56,089 nucleotides of DNA from JACROF01 sp964533055 (GCA_964533055.1 CAZHKZ010000004.1:1-56089), one strand, 5' to 3'. Numbered from the stretch's first letter, positions 33,503-42,570 are shown. Numbers and translations are program-made. Notes: a model not told the origin generated them from the letters alone.

Positions 33503-35215
33503 ATGGAAAAACAAATAACACCACAGCAGGTACATCATCAAAAAGTAGTTCCATCAGTGCCTACAAATACAGTTTCATTTCTTCCCCTAGGAGGGCTAGA
33601 AGACGTTACAAAGAATCTTTATCTATATGAATATAAAGATGAGATCCTCATAGTTGATTGTGGTATCGGATTTGCTGATAGTTCAATGCTTGGCGTTGAT
33701 CTGCTTATTCCTGATATTAGTTATCTTTTAACGACTAAAAAGAAGATTGTTGGACTTCTCCTGACACACGGTCATGAAGATCATATCGGTGCAATTCCAT
33801 TCATTCTTCCACAGCTTCCCAAAATACCGGTCTATGCGACACCATTTACCGCAGCACTCGCGAATGAAAAACTACGTGAGCTAGAACTACCAGCCGATGT
33901 CCGCTCAGTCTCATTTGGAGATAAACCAATTACACTCGGCAGTTTTAGTTGCAGCTTTATACACGTGACTCACTCAGTTCCAGACAGTGCAAATATCTTT
34001 ATTAGGACTCCAGTTGGCAATTTTTATCATGGAAGTGATTTTAAGATCGATCTTACGCCATATGACAAAAAACGTATGGATTTTGAGTCAATTGCAAATT
34101 TCGCTAAAGAGGGAGTTATGGTTCATCTTAGCGACTCACTTGGATCAGATCGTCCAGGCCAAACACCCTCAGATCAAGGGATCGGAAAGTCATTTGAGCG
34201 AGCTCTCTCTGAGTGTAGAGGTAAGTTTATCTTAACGACATATTCCTCAAACGTAGCGCGAATCAATCAAATCATCGCAGCAGCTGAGAAGTATGGTCGT
34301 AAAGTCTGTCTCGTTGGTCGTTCACTTGTCAAAGTTACTGATGTTGCAAAGCGTATTGGTTATCTTCAGGTTCAGGAAGGTACACTTATTGAATTGGCCC
34401 AGGCATCAAATTATCCAGACAATAAGTTGGTCTATATCGCAGCGGGTAGCCAGGGTCAGGAGAACTCAGCGCTTACTCGAATTGCAGAAGGTGAGCATCG
34501 TGAAATCCATCTAACAAAAGATGATGTTGTCGTATTTTCATCAGACCCAATTCCTGGAAATGAAGAGGCAGTGAATAGTCTTATAGACTCGATCGCAAAG
34601 ACTGGTGCACATGCAATTACTTCCCAGCAGGGTTCACTTCTCCACGTTTCAGGACACGGATCTGTCCAAGATCACTTCATGATGATGTCTCTTCTTAAAG
34701 GTAAGTTCGTTATCCCAATTAGTGGTAATTATAAGCATCTTGTTTATTATAAAGAGCTAGCGCTCAAACTTGATTATCCAGAAAAGAATGTTCTCATTGT
34801 TGAGAATGGACAAGAAATCATCTTCTGGAAAGATGGGTATAAAAAGGGAAGAAAAATCCCTATGAAGAACGTCTATGTTGATCAGGTTTCGGGCGGCGAG
34901 ATAGAGGGCTTTGTACTTCGCGATAGAGAGAAGTTGGCAAAAGACGGTATCTTAATTTTAATGATAGAGGTATCAGCAGCAAATGGTCAGCTTGTTGATA
35001 GGCCAGACTTTATTGTACGAGGTCTTTTGCCAGCCGATGCTAAGCTGATTGAGACAGGTCTTGCCCATGAGCTAAAGAACATTCTGGCAACGAAAAAAGG
35101 AAGAGTAACCAATTGGGTACACACAAGAAAGCAAATTGAAGAGACTGCAAGTAAATATATTTTCAAAAGACTTCGTAAGCGTCCACTCGTACTCCCCGTT
35201 GTCATTGAGGTCTAA
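33503..35215 (+). CDS. rnj: ribonuclease J
   Basis: This 570-aa metallo-beta-lactamase/beta-CASP RNase has 5'-3' exo- and endonuclease activity on mRNA and rRNA precursors. The metal site is in LLTHGHEDHIGAIPFIL (HxHxDH), with FIHVTHSVPDSANIFI, GNFYHGSDFKID and the beta-CASP part (KFILTTYSSNVARINQII, FSSDPIPGNEEAVN, LLHVSGHGSVQDHFMMMSLL). The C-terminal RNase J domain (TNWVHTRKQIEETASKYIFKRLRKRPLVLPVVIEV) is complete. Its placement after pnp and a Lon-like ATPase makes an RNA-decay block. Confidence 0.96.
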   Translation: MEKQITPQQVHHQKVVPSVPTNTVSFLPLGGLEDVTKNLYLYEYKDEILIVDCGIGFADSSMLGVDLLIPDISYLLTTKKKIVGLLLTHGHEDHIGAIPFILPQLPKIPVYATPFTAALANEKLRELELPADVRSVSFGDKPITLGSFSCSFIHVTHSVPDSANIFIRTPVGNFYHGSDFKIDLTPYDKKRMDFESIANFAKEGVMVHLSDSLGSDRPGQTPSDQGIGKSFERALSECRGKFILTTYSSNVARINQIIAAAEKYGRKVCLVGRSLVKVTDVAKRIGYLQVQEGTLIELAQASNYPDNKLVYIAAGSQGQENSALTRIAEGEHREIHLTKDDVVVFSSDPIPGNEEAVNSLIDSIAKTGAHAITSQQGSLLHVSGHGSVQDHFMMMSLLKGKFVIPISGNYKHLVYYKELALKLDYPEKNVLIVENGQEIIFWKDGYKKGRKIPMKNVYVDQVSGGEIEGFVLRDREKLAKDGILILMIEVSAANGQLVDRPDFIVRGLLPADAKLIETGLAHELKNILATKKGRVTNWVHTRKQIEETASKYIFKRLRKRPLVLPVVIEV

Positions 35216-35232
35216 AGATCTTCTTATAATAG

Positions 35233-35260
35233 TTGCGTGAGGCTAGGTATGTGCTATTAT
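35233..35260 (+). promoter_or_regulatory. promoter of ftsK
   Basis: TTGCGT (35233-35238), 16-bp spacer and TATTAT (35255-35260), 11 nt before the chosen ATG 35272. Confidence 0.45.
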
Positions 35261-35271
35261 GGATAGGTATC

Positions 35272-37413
35272 ATGAAGTCAAAGAAACGCTCAAGCAGACG
35301 AAAAAGTTTTAAGGTTAAGCTCAAAAAGAATACTATTTACACGCTCTTCTCCTTAGGGCTGATTGCTCTTTCTGGACTATTTTTCCTCTCATTTTTAAGA
35401 AATGGTGATAGTGTTGCTCGAATAAATGACATACTTTTGGAGAAGTTCGCTGGGGCTTCATTTCTCTTCCCCCTTGTCCCATTCTTTTTTGCCATGCTTC
35501 TACTTCATCTAAAGATATATCTTTCTCGCGCACATGTTGCATTTGGCTACTTGGTTTTCTTCGTAGCGCTTTTAGGCTTAACAAAGAGTGGCACGGTCGG
35601 ATTAGGCATGTTCCATATCCTTGAGGAGATTTTAACAACAATTGGTGCAGATTTAATCTTTATCGCAGGAGCGATTATCGGCGTTGTCGTCTTTTTTGAC
35701 ACATCTGCAGATGAGATTGTAAAAGGTGTCCAGAACTTGATGAATAATTCTCATAGAATGGTTCCTACAAGTCTTTTCAAGAGAGATCCAAAGTCAGAGT
35801 CATCACTTGATCGATCAAAGCCAATAATTATTAAGGGTGGACAGCAGAAAGACATGCCTGTTCAGCCTCTCAAGCTGAATCAGCAGGTGCCAAATAAAAA
35901 AGATGAGCCAGATGATCTTATTGCAGCGAAGCTGATTACAAACGTGCTTGGTGAAGGTGGAAATGGGATTTGGGAGTATCCAGCCCTCTCGCTTTTGAGT
36001 GAAGCGCCTGGTGCAAAGGCTGAGCGTGGAGATATCAATAAGACTGCCTCACTGATTGAGAAAACATTGCAGAGCTTTGGTGTTGAGGCCCATGTTGCTG
36101 AAGTTAATCTCGGTCCAGCTGTCACACAGTACGCACTCGAGATCGCTCTAGGAACGAAAGTCTCAAAGATCACTTCTCTTGCGAATGACTTGGCACTTGC
36201 GACTGAGGCTCCAACAGGTCAGATTCGTATTGAAGCACCTATACCAGGACGTAACTTGGTAGGTATCGAGATTCCTAATAGATCACTTGAAGTTGTCACG
36301 CTTCGCACAATGCTTGCGTCTCCTGCAATGCAGAAGAGTAAGTCAAAGTTGGCTGTGTCGATGGGTCTTGACGTATCTGGAAGTCCGCAAATTGCAGATA
36401 TTGGTAAAATGCCTCATGTTCTTGTAGCAGGTACTACTGGGTCTGGAAAATCAGTACTAGTTAACTCATTTATTTGCTCACTTCTCTTTAGAGCTTCGCC
36501 TCAGGAAGTTAAATTAATCTTAGTTGATCCAAAGCGGGTTGAGTTCTCAGCCTTTAATGGTATTCCCCACCTGCTAACACCTGTTATTGTTGAGCCAGAT
36601 AAGATTCTCTCAGCTTTGAAGTGGGCGATGGGGGAGATGGATAGGCGATATAAGTTGTTTGCTGAGAGAGGTGTGCGAAATATTGAGGGTTATAACGAGC
36701 TTTCAGGATTCCAAGCGCTCCCATATATTGTCGTTGTTATCGACGAGTTAGCAGACCTTATGATGTTTGCTCCAGTTGAGGTTGAAGATGCCATTGCACG
36801 TCTTGCACAAATGGCTCGTGCAACAGGAATACACTTAGTAATTGCAACTCAGCGACCATCAGTTAATGTCATTACTGGTCTTATTAAGGCCAATATTCCA
36901 ACCAGAATTGCCTTCAACGTGTCATCTATGATTGACTCTAGAGTTATCCTAGACAGTCCGGGAGCTGAGAAGCTTTTGGGTCGAGGAGATATGCTTTATA
37001 CTCCTCCAGATATGGCAAAGCCAACGAGACTTCAGGGTGCATATGTATCTGAAAAAGAAGTTAAGAAGTTGGTAGAGTTCTTGAAGAATAATAATTATCC
37101 AGTTGAGTATACCGAGGAAGTCATTAATCAGCCAGTGAATGTTAGAGGAAAAGGTGGATCATCTAGTGGCGGTGGAGCAGGTGGACGTGATCCAGAGTTT
37201 GAGGATGCAGTGAGAATTGTTTGTCAGTTCAATCAGGCGTCAGCCTCATTCTTGCAGAGAAAAATGTCTATTGGGTATGCTAAAGCTGCACGTATCATTG
37301 ATCAATTAGTTGAGGCTGGAGTCGTTGGGCATGCAGATGGAGCAAAGCCAAGAGATATTCTTATTCGTGATGTTGATGCATTTCTCAATGGATCTTCAAC
37401 CCCACAAGAGTAA
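35272..37413 (+). CDS. ftsK: FtsK/SpoIIIE DNA translocase
   Basis: The protein has 713 aa from ATG 35272, which fits the promoter; an in-frame ATG at 35233 overlaps the -35. The basic N-terminus precedes four membrane helices (about residues 20-150). A short linker leads to the motor: alpha/beta domains (GPAVTQYALEIALGTKVSKI), Walker A AGTTGSGKSVLVNSF, Walker B YIVVVIDELADLMMF and LVIATQRPSVNVITGLIKANIPTRIAF. The gamma winged helix that reads polar DNA motifs is present at the end (ASASFLQRKMSIGYAKAARIIDQL). It moves chromosome DNA through the closing septum. Confidence 0.96.
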   Translation: MKSKKRSSRRKSFKVKLKKNTIYTLFSLGLIALSGLFFLSFLRNGDSVARINDILLEKFAGASFLFPLVPFFFAMLLLHLKIYLSRAHVAFGYLVFFVALLGLTKSGTVGLGMFHILEEILTTIGADLIFIAGAIIGVVVFFDTSADEIVKGVQNLMNNSHRMVPTSLFKRDPKSESSLDRSKPIIIKGGQQKDMPVQPLKLNQQVPNKKDEPDDLIAAKLITNVLGEGGNGIWEYPALSLLSEAPGAKAERGDINKTASLIEKTLQSFGVEAHVAEVNLGPAVTQYALEIALGTKVSKITSLANDLALATEAPTGQIRIEAPIPGRNLVGIEIPNRSLEVVTLRTMLASPAMQKSKSKLAVSMGLDVSGSPQIADIGKMPHVLVAGTTGSGKSVLVNSFICSLLFRASPQEVKLILVDPKRVEFSAFNGIPHLLTPVIVEPDKILSALKWAMGEMDRRYKLFAERGVRNIEGYNELSGFQALPYIVVVIDELADLMMFAPVEVEDAIARLAQMARATGIHLVIATQRPSVNVITGLIKANIPTRIAFNVSSMIDSRVILDSPGAEKLLGRGDMLYTPPDMAKPTRLQGAYVSEKEVKKLVEFLKNNNYPVEYTEEVINQPVNVRGKGGSSSGGGAGGRDPEFEDAVRIVCQFNQASASFLQRKMSIGYAKAARIIDQLVEAGVVGHADGAKPRDILIRDVDAFLNGSSTPQE

Positions 37414-37419
37414 CTACAT

Positions 37420-38058
37420 ATGATTAGAGTAGGTCAGCGCTTGAAAGAAGCTCGTTTGAAAAAAGGTTTAAGTTTAGAAAATGCCGCATCTGATACTCGC
37501 ATCAGGTCATCTTTTCTTTCGGCCATTGAGCGGGGAGAGTACCAGAAGCTCCCATCTCCTTCATATGCACAGGGATTTGTGCGAAATTATGCGGAGTATC
37601 TAGATTTGCCACAAAGAGAGATCTTGGCACTTTTTAGGCGTGAATTTGATGAAGAGCAAATGATCAGAGTGCTTCCCAAAGGATTTGTTAAGGATAGACC
37701 TTTGCAAATTAAGAGATTTAAAATAGGCCAGACACTTCTTCTTATCTTTGGACTGCTTCTACTCTTAGGTGGCTTTTTACTATACCAGTACAGATATGCG
37801 TTCCTTAATCCCCCCTTGAGTGTGATATCTCCGACTGAAGGAGAAAAGACAACGACAGATGTGACAGTTGTTGGTCAGTCAGACCCAAATGTGATTCTGA
37901 CTGTGAATACGCTCCCAGTGCCTCTTGATGATAAAGGGAAGTTTATGAAGAAAGTGAGTGTCTTTCCAGGTAGTTCTATGATCACGGTAAAAGCAGTAAA
38001 TAAATTTGGCAAGATGACTCAAGTCGTGCGCAGGATTACCGTTAAGACAGGGCCTTGA
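37420..38058 (+). CDS. RodZ-like transmembrane HTH protein
   Basis: The protein has 212 aa. Residues 1-70 form an HTH_25/XRE-type domain typical of RodZ (VGQRLKEARLKKGLSLENAASDTRIRSSFLSAIERGEYQKLPSPSYAQGFVRNYAEYL). One membrane helix lies at about residues 104-126. The outer part is an Ig-like beta domain (LSVISPTEGEKTTTDVTVVGQSDP and so on). RodZ links MreB to the wall machinery in rods, but no MreB gene is in this window, so morphology control is inferred from architecture. It follows ftsK by 6 bp. Confidence 0.85.
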   Translation: MIRVGQRLKEARLKKGLSLENAASDTRIRSSFLSAIERGEYQKLPSPSYAQGFVRNYAEYLDLPQREILALFRREFDEEQMIRVLPKGFVKDRPLQIKRFKIGQTLLLIFGLLLLLGGFLLYQYRYAFLNPPLSVISPTEGEKTTTDVTVVGQSDPNVILTVNTLPVPLDDKGKFMKKVSVFPGSSMITVKAVNKFGKMTQVVRRITVKTGP

Positions 38059-38086
38059 CGATATGTGCTACACTAAATGAGTAGGT

Positions 38087-38380
38087 ATGATTGACTTCAT
38101 TCAAATTATTCTTCTATCCGTAATCGTTATTGTGACCGTTGTGCTGGTGATAATCGGTGCACAAGTATACCTCTTCATTAAAGAAGCTAGGCAATCTCTC
38201 TTAAAGGCAAATAAGATCATTGATGATGCTCACTCAATCACTGAGAGTGTATCTCGCCCTCTTTCATCTCTCGCTTCGCTTTCGATGGGCGTGAAAGCAA
38301 GTACACTGATAAGTGTCGCAAAATTAGTTAAAGGACTTATGTCTAAAGATTCAGATCGTGAATCAGATAGACGAAGATAA
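38087..38380 (+). CDS. small membrane protein, DUF948-like
   Basis: The protein has 97 aa with one N-terminal membrane helix (about residues 6-30). An amphipathic helical segment follows (LFIKEARQSLLKANKIIDDAHSITESVSRPLSSLASL) and a basic C-terminus ends SDRESDRRR. The layout resembles DUF948 (YtxG-like) proteins, which often precede YtxH-like genes, as here. No enzymatic function is visible. A TGC-TACACT extended -10 (38066-38074) could drive this pair in addition to readthrough from ftsK-rodZ. Confidence 0.65.
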   Translation: MIDFIQIILLSVIVIVTVVLVIIGAQVYLFIKEARQSLLKANKIIDDAHSITESVSRPLSSLASLSMGVKASTLISVAKLVKGLMSKDSDRESDRRR

Positions 38381-38395
38381 ATCTTTACTGCCTAT

Positions 38396-38785
38396 ATGGA
38401 AAAAAGACAATCAGGAAATGGATTTAACCTCTTTCTGTTCGGAGTACTCATTGGAGCTCTTGCAACTCTTCTTATTACGACGAAAAAAGGTCGCAAGATC
38501 CTAAAAATGATCTTGGATGAAGGTGTAGAGCGCTTTTCAAAGATAGAGGATGTCATAGGTCGGGTTGAAGAGGAGATGGTCGAGGATGAAATGCTGGAAG
38601 AGGATCCAGTAATGGAGACTGTACCGGTTGAGCCTAGGCCAAATCCAATTAGAGAAGTATCGCATGAAGCTGTAAAGACTGCCGTAGAAGCTCCAGTCCC
38701 GGCTTCAAAGATTGAGAAGATAGACATGGATGATGAGCCAAAGAAAAAGCGCTTATTTAAGGGTATCCGCCGCAAGAATGGGTAG
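38396..38785 (+). CDS. YtxH-like small membrane protein
   Basis: The protein has 129 aa. A short polar N-terminus precedes a glycine-containing membrane helix (NLFLFGVLIGALATLLITTKKGRKIL), the usual YtxH pattern of helix plus KKGRK. An acidic segment (EDVIGRVEEEMVEDEMLEEDP) and a basic C-terminus (PKKKRLFKGIRRKNG) follow. YtxH proteins are general-stress or envelope proteins of unknown biochemical role. It lies 15 bp after the DUF948-like gene and is convergent with the 219-aa gene. Confidence 0.7.
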   Translation: MEKRQSGNGFNLFLFGVLIGALATLLITTKKGRKILKMILDEGVERFSKIEDVIGRVEEEMVEDEMLEEDPVMETVPVEPRPNPIREVSHEAVKTAVEAPVPASKIEKIDMDDEPKKKRLFKGIRRKNG

Positions 38786-38796
38786 ATTTTTTTAGA

Positions 38797-39456
38797 TTAA
38801 CTCCACTTTGGATCGTATCCATCACACCAGCTATAGTCTTTCGTATCTAGCTCTCCAGCGTCAATCATGTCTGCCATTTCATTCGGTGTGTATGCTTTGA
38901 TTTGTTCAGCAACTCCAGCCCAAATTGGTAACGAAATTATTCCCTCATCTTCATCAAGATAGAGATTAAGCGGCTCTGAGGAGTAGAGGGGTATGCCACT
39001 TCCCATAGAAATTCCTATCTCGCTTGCCATCATTGTCCCGCCATATCCACTTGGGAGTAGATCGCCATTTTTAGATCTCACACCCGATGGAGCGACTATA
39101 TATCCAAATCCAGCCCTTTTGAGAGTTTCTCGATATATTTTTTCAACCAGTGCAGCATCTAGGTTGCTATTCCACTTAATCAACGGGTATCTTTCGTGCG
39201 CGTCATCAAGTACTGCTTTGTCAGTAGTTAAGAGCTGAAATCCTTCAGTATTGGACATAGGTGCTCTTTGTGGTGAAAGAACTTTGATGTCTCGAGCGTT
39301 GAAAATATCGATAGTCTCAAGGATTTGATCATGGAATTTCCCGAAACTTCCGAGAATGACACAGGTGCGGATCTTATCTTCCTCCTCGACAACAGGCAGA
39401 TAGGGCATAGCTATTTCGTCGGGAACAGTAAATGCAAGAAGTTCAATTGGAACCAT
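38797..39456 (-). CDS. unknown 219-aa soluble protein, possibly nucleoside 2-deoxyribosyltransferase-like
   Basis: The protein is acidic and lacks a signal peptide. The part beginning IRTCVILGSFGKFHDQILETIDIFNARDIKVLSPQRAP recalls the Rossmann-like N-terminus of nucleoside 2-deoxyribosyltransferase/TIR-like folds. A later segment, FGYIVAPSGVRSKNGDLLPSGYGGTMMASEIGISMGSGIPLYSSEP, fits that family's pattern of 'status as visible item, asset name and origin'. The match is too weak to name an enzyme. A strong extended -10 (TGC-TATAAT) 9 nt before the ATG suggests separate expression, although mltG ends only 26 bp upstream. Confidence 0.6.
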   Translation of the reverse strand: MVPIELLAFTVPDEIAMPYLPVVEEEDKIRTCVILGSFGKFHDQILETIDIFNARDIKVLSPQRAPMSNTEGFQLLTTDKAVLDDAHERYPLIKWNSNLDAALVEKIYRETLKRAGFGYIVAPSGVRSKNGDLLPSGYGGTMMASEIGISMGSGIPLYSSEPLNLYLDEDEGIISLPIWAGVAEQIKAYTPNEMADMIDAGELDTKDYSWCDGYDPKWS

Positions 39457-39465
39457 AATCGCAAG

Positions 39466-39474
39466 ATTATAGCA
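39466..39474 (-). promoter_or_regulatory. extended -10 promoter of the 219-aa gene
   Basis: On the minus strand TGC-TATAAT, with 9 nt between the -10 and the ATG at 39456. The -35 is weak. Confidence 0.5.
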
Positions 39475-39482
39475 GAAGTAAT

Positions 39483-40427
39483 CTAGAGGCCGTATTTCGC
39501 TTTATTTGCTTCGTGTTGCTCCAAGGTCTTTGCATATCTATTTATCCCATTCTGATCTGTGATGTAATAAATATAGTCAGTTGAGGCTGGACTACCTGCT
39601 GCCTGAAGTGCTTCAAGGCCAGGGTTGGCGATAGGACCTGGTGGAAGCCCAGGGAAGAGGTAGGTGTTGTAATTAGATCGAACTGACTTGTACTCTGCAA
39701 GTGTGACAGGGGTCCACCATGCTCCGCTGCGGCCTTTAGCATACTGGATGCTTGCGTCTATCTGAAGTGCCATGCCAATGTCGAGTCTGTTATGAATGAC
39801 AGATGAGATAATAGGGCGATCCTCGTCATGTCTTGCTTCGCGCTCAATGAGTGAGGCGATTGTGACTACGTCATTTTTTGAATAGGAAGTCTTATTTATG
39901 ACCGTGTCGTATCGTGCTTCAAAGGTATTAGTTAAAAGAGTTATGATTGACTCAATCGTAGAGTCTCGTGGGATAAGATACGTGTCAGGGAAAAGCCTAC
40001 CTTCATATTGGATAAGTTTATCTTTCCAAGAAGGTTCATAGCTTGCTACTTTTTCTTCAAGTATTTCAGCAATCTCCTCAGCTCGCTTACCTTCAGGTAT
40101 CGTTATCCAGATATCTATACTGCCTTGCGTTAGTGTCTTTGCAATTTTATCAGCAGACATAGATGGGGAGAGTCTAAAATCACCTGCTTGAATTTTCTTC
40201 TCAAATCCACCCTGTCTCAGATAGAAAAAGAAGACGTTCTCGTCTTTGATGAGCCCTTCCTTTTTAAGGTCTCTTGAGATCTGTCGAGTCCCACTGCCTT
40301 GGGCTATGACGAACATTTTCTCTGAGTTATCTCGAGGGTTAACTGGCTTTAAGTTATTGCTCCACCAAGAGAGTCCTAAAAGCACTAAAAGGATTGCTCC
40401 GACAAATAAAACAGTTACTTTTCGCAT
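39483..40427 (-). CDS. mltG: endolytic murein transglycosylase MltG
   Basis: This 314-aa YceG-like protein cleaves nascent glycan strands to set their length. One N-terminal membrane helix (residues 5-24) anchors it outside. A LysM-like part (FVIAQGSGTRQISRDLKKEGLI) and the catalytic domain follow, with the essential glutamate in IASLIEREARHDEDRPIISSVIHNRL and the conserved IQYAKG and YNTYLFPGLPPGPIANPGLEAL. It lies 3 bp after the AMP/thymidine phosphorylase gene, which is an unusual neighbour. Confidence 0.95.
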   Translation of the reverse strand: MRKVTVLFVGAILLVLLGLSWWSNNLKPVNPRDNSEKMFVIAQGSGTRQISRDLKKEGLIKDENVFFFYLRQGGFEKKIQAGDFRLSPSMSADKIAKTLTQGSIDIWITIPEGKRAEEIAEILEEKVASYEPSWKDKLIQYEGRLFPDTYLIPRDSTIESIITLLTNTFEARYDTVINKTSYSKNDVVTIASLIEREARHDEDRPIISSVIHNRLDIGMALQIDASIQYAKGRSGAWWTPVTLAEYKSVRSNYNTYLFPGLPPGPIANPGLEALQAAGSPASTDYIYYITDQNGINRYAKTLEQHEANKAKYGL

Positions 40428-40430
40428 GTG

Positions 40431-41705
40431 TTATTTATACAACATTAGAGGGAAATGGCCAAGTGAGTCTTTTGCTTCTTTTAAGTTATATTCATTTGGT
40501 GAAAAGAGAGTATAAAGCACTTCACCTTTCTCTACTTGCTCTCCAATTTTTTTATCAAGATAGATACCAGCTTTAAGTTCTTTTGGCGCACCTAGGATTT
40601 TGGCAATTGCTGTAGCGTTTTTACTCTGGATTTTCTTAATAGTCCCAGACTTTACTGCTTTTACTGAATAGGTATGCTTACCAGGCTTAAGCGATGTGCT
40701 TGTGACAGTTGCATCGCCTCCTTGCGCCTTGATGATCTCAAGCATTTTCGTATGCGCTGCCCCGCTAACCAAGAGTGACCGTGCCCACTCATGACCACCG
40801 CCAAATTCTTTTTTAATTTTTTCCTGTACAGTCTTTGTGGAATCTTCAAGGCATAAGTTAAGAAGTGCTCCTGCTAAGTTGAGTGCCCTTTCCTCGAGGT
40901 CAAACGGCCTGTTTTCTTTTTGTTCAAGTACCATAAGCGCCTCTTTTGTCTCAAGGAGCGGTCCCACTCCTCTGCCTGCTGGTTCATCAGTCTTGTGGAT
41001 AAGAACTCGGATTTTGATGTCAAATCGCCTTGCAAGCTTCTCAAATTTAGCCTTGAGTATCTCTGCATCCTTGATGGAGTGGACTTTCACCATCTCGCCA
41101 TATGGAAGATCCACGACCAGGTGCGTTGCTCCAAATGCTATTTTTTTTGCCATTATCGAGACCAATATTTTGTCATAGCTCTCAAAGAGAAGAGGGGCTT
41201 CAACCTGGATGATGATATCATCAGCTGGGGCAATATCTACACCGCCTCCCCAGACAATGCAGCCATTGGTTTTTTTGACGATCTCATAGATCTGCTTCTC
41301 ATTGAATTCAACTGGAGATAGTACCTGCATGTCATCAGCAGTACCTCCAGGAGTTGTTATTGCTTTACTTGAACTCTTAGGTATGGTGAATCCAGCTGCA
41401 GCAATGATGGGCACGACAATGAGCGTGGTCCTAGTTCCAGGAACGCCTCCAATAGAGTGTTTATCTGCAACTATGCCCGGAAAATGAAGTCGATCGCCAG
41501 TCTCGACCATAGCTTTGGTAAGGAAATATATCTCTTCATCCGAAAACCCGTTTGAGTATCCAGAGGCTGCAAAATAGGTCGTGAGGACATCGCCGAGTCT
41601 TTCATGTGATATCTCGTCCATAATCGCATAAATCTCAGGATAGGTAAGTCTTTTACCAACAAGCTTTTTTTGAATCGCAGATAGGGCAAGGGATTCTGAA
41701 GTCAT
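40431..41705 (-). CDS. AMP/thymidine phosphorylase, archaeal-type
   Basis: The protein has 424 aa. It is a nucleoside/nucleotide phosphorylase of the DeoA superfamily but carries the archaeal AMP-phosphorylase form of the phosphate site, ADKHSIGGVPGTRTTLIVVPIIAAAG, with SSSKAITTPGGTADDM and GCIVWGGGVDIAPADD. Bacterial DeoA has KHSTGGVGD there. It lacks the roughly 80-residue N-terminal domain of archaeal AMP phosphorylases, so it could act on AMP/CMP/UMP, feeding ribose 1,5-bisphosphate to a RuBisCO pathway, or on thymidine. No RuBisCO or R15P isomerase gene is present. It overlaps the upstream 48-aa gene by 4 nt. Confidence 0.88.
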   Translation of the reverse strand: MTSESLALSAIQKKLVGKRLTYPEIYAIMDEISHERLGDVLTTYFAASGYSNGFSDEEIYFLTKAMVETGDRLHFPGIVADKHSIGGVPGTRTTLIVVPIIAAAGFTIPKSSSKAITTPGGTADDMQVLSPVEFNEKQIYEIVKKTNGCIVWGGGVDIAPADDIIIQVEAPLLFESYDKILVSIMAKKIAFGATHLVVDLPYGEMVKVHSIKDAEILKAKFEKLARRFDIKIRVLIHKTDEPAGRGVGPLLETKEALMVLEQKENRPFDLEERALNLAGALLNLCLEDSTKTVQEKIKKEFGGGHEWARSLLVSGAAHTKMLEIIKAQGGDATVTSTSLKPGKHTYSVKAVKSGTIKKIQSKNATAIAKILGAPKELKAGIYLDKKIGEQVEKGEVLYTLFSPNEYNLKEAKDSLGHFPLMLYK

Positions 41706-41848
41706 GGTGTATTTCCTTTAAATTGATCAACTGCTATTTTGATCCCTGCTTTTATGACGCTAAAAACGAAATAGAGTCCGTCATTAATAATTCGATAGAC
41801 TGTCGGCCATATCAGTTTCATATAGCTTGTAAATTTATTTTGCTCCAT
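41702..41848 (-). CDS. 48-aa small protein between sortase and phosphorylase
   Basis: The start ATG 41848 shares one base with the sortase stop (TAATG), and its stop shares ATGA with the phosphorylase start, so it is very probably translated by coupling. One hydrophobic helical segment (VYRIINDGLYFVFSVIKAGIKIAVDQF) suggests a membrane or membrane-associated microprotein. A longer 61-aa reading frame starts at 41887 but lies in the sortase. I know no family. Confidence 0.6.
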   Translation of the reverse strand: MEQNKFTSYMKLIWPTVYRIINDGLYFVFSVIKAGIKIAVDQFKGNTP

Positions 41849-42570
41849 TATTGTTGTAGTTTGGCGTGAAGAAGAAGTCTTTTCCATGTCGTTCCAGGAG
41901 GAGTACAGCTCACAAGAATGAGATAGTTGCCATCAAAGTTTTGCTGGAAAAAGGATGTGTCTGTTGGGTCAGTTATCGTCACAGAGTAGATTTTATAGGT
42001 GTACTGCTTGTTATTTACTGTGACTATGATCTCATCCCCAGTTGTCATCGTATGGATATGCGCAAAGATTGTCGTATAGTCGCCCTCCTTATAGAGTTGG
42101 GGGAGTGTGGAGTGACCATAGATCACAGCAGTTCCTTTTTCAGGTGGAACTGTCGTTCCGCCATATTGAACGAGGTGCTGTGAGAGATCATTATCAACTG
42201 TAGAGACAACTGCGTCTGCAATTTTAAGTTTGGGAATCGATATTTTGTACGTTGCAATTGATGCCTTGCTAGTACCTTGTGCGACAGACGGGTACCAGTT
42301 TCTCGCATCTGTGTAACTTTTGCCTGTAAGACTATCGGCTGAAACTTTGACTAGCTCGCCAAATGATGCATCAGACATAATTGATCGCATCGGAATCGGT
42401 GCTGCAACGTTGGCTGAGGCAAAAACGGGCTGCAGATAGAGTTGAAATGAGATTAGAGGGAATGCAAAATATGAGAACATTGCAGCGCCAAAAACAAAAA
42501 GGAAAAGACTTGCAATCCTTAGCTTTCTTTTTCTTGCAAGGCGGTCAGACTTTTTGTAGATTTTAGTCAT
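41848..42570 (-). CDS. sortase (class D/E-like transpeptidase)
   Basis: The protein has 240 aa from ATG 42570, which overlaps the previous stop by 8 nt (ATGACTAA). An N-terminal membrane helix (about residues 20-42) precedes the sortase beta barrel. The catalytic His is in AVIYGHST, the Cys in YLILVSCTPPGTTWKRLLLHAKL, and the Arg follows in the same motif (TWKRL). Sortases cleave an LPxTG-like signal and link proteins to the wall or to pilins. No obvious LPxTG substrate is seen in the window. The preceding actin-fold/TM fusion gene is its most direct neighbour. Confidence 0.92.
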   Translation of the reverse strand: MTKIYKKSDRLARKRKLRIASLFLFVFGAAMFSYFAFPLISFQLYLQPVFASANVAAPIPMRSIMSDASFGELVKVSADSLTGKSYTDARNWYPSVAQGTSKASIATYKISIPKLKIADAVVSTVDNDLSQHLVQYGGTTVPPEKGTAVIYGHSTLPQLYKEGDYTTIFAHIHTMTTGDEIIVTVNNKQYTYKIYSVTITDPTDTSFFQQNFDGNYLILVSCTPPGTTWKRLLLHAKLQQ

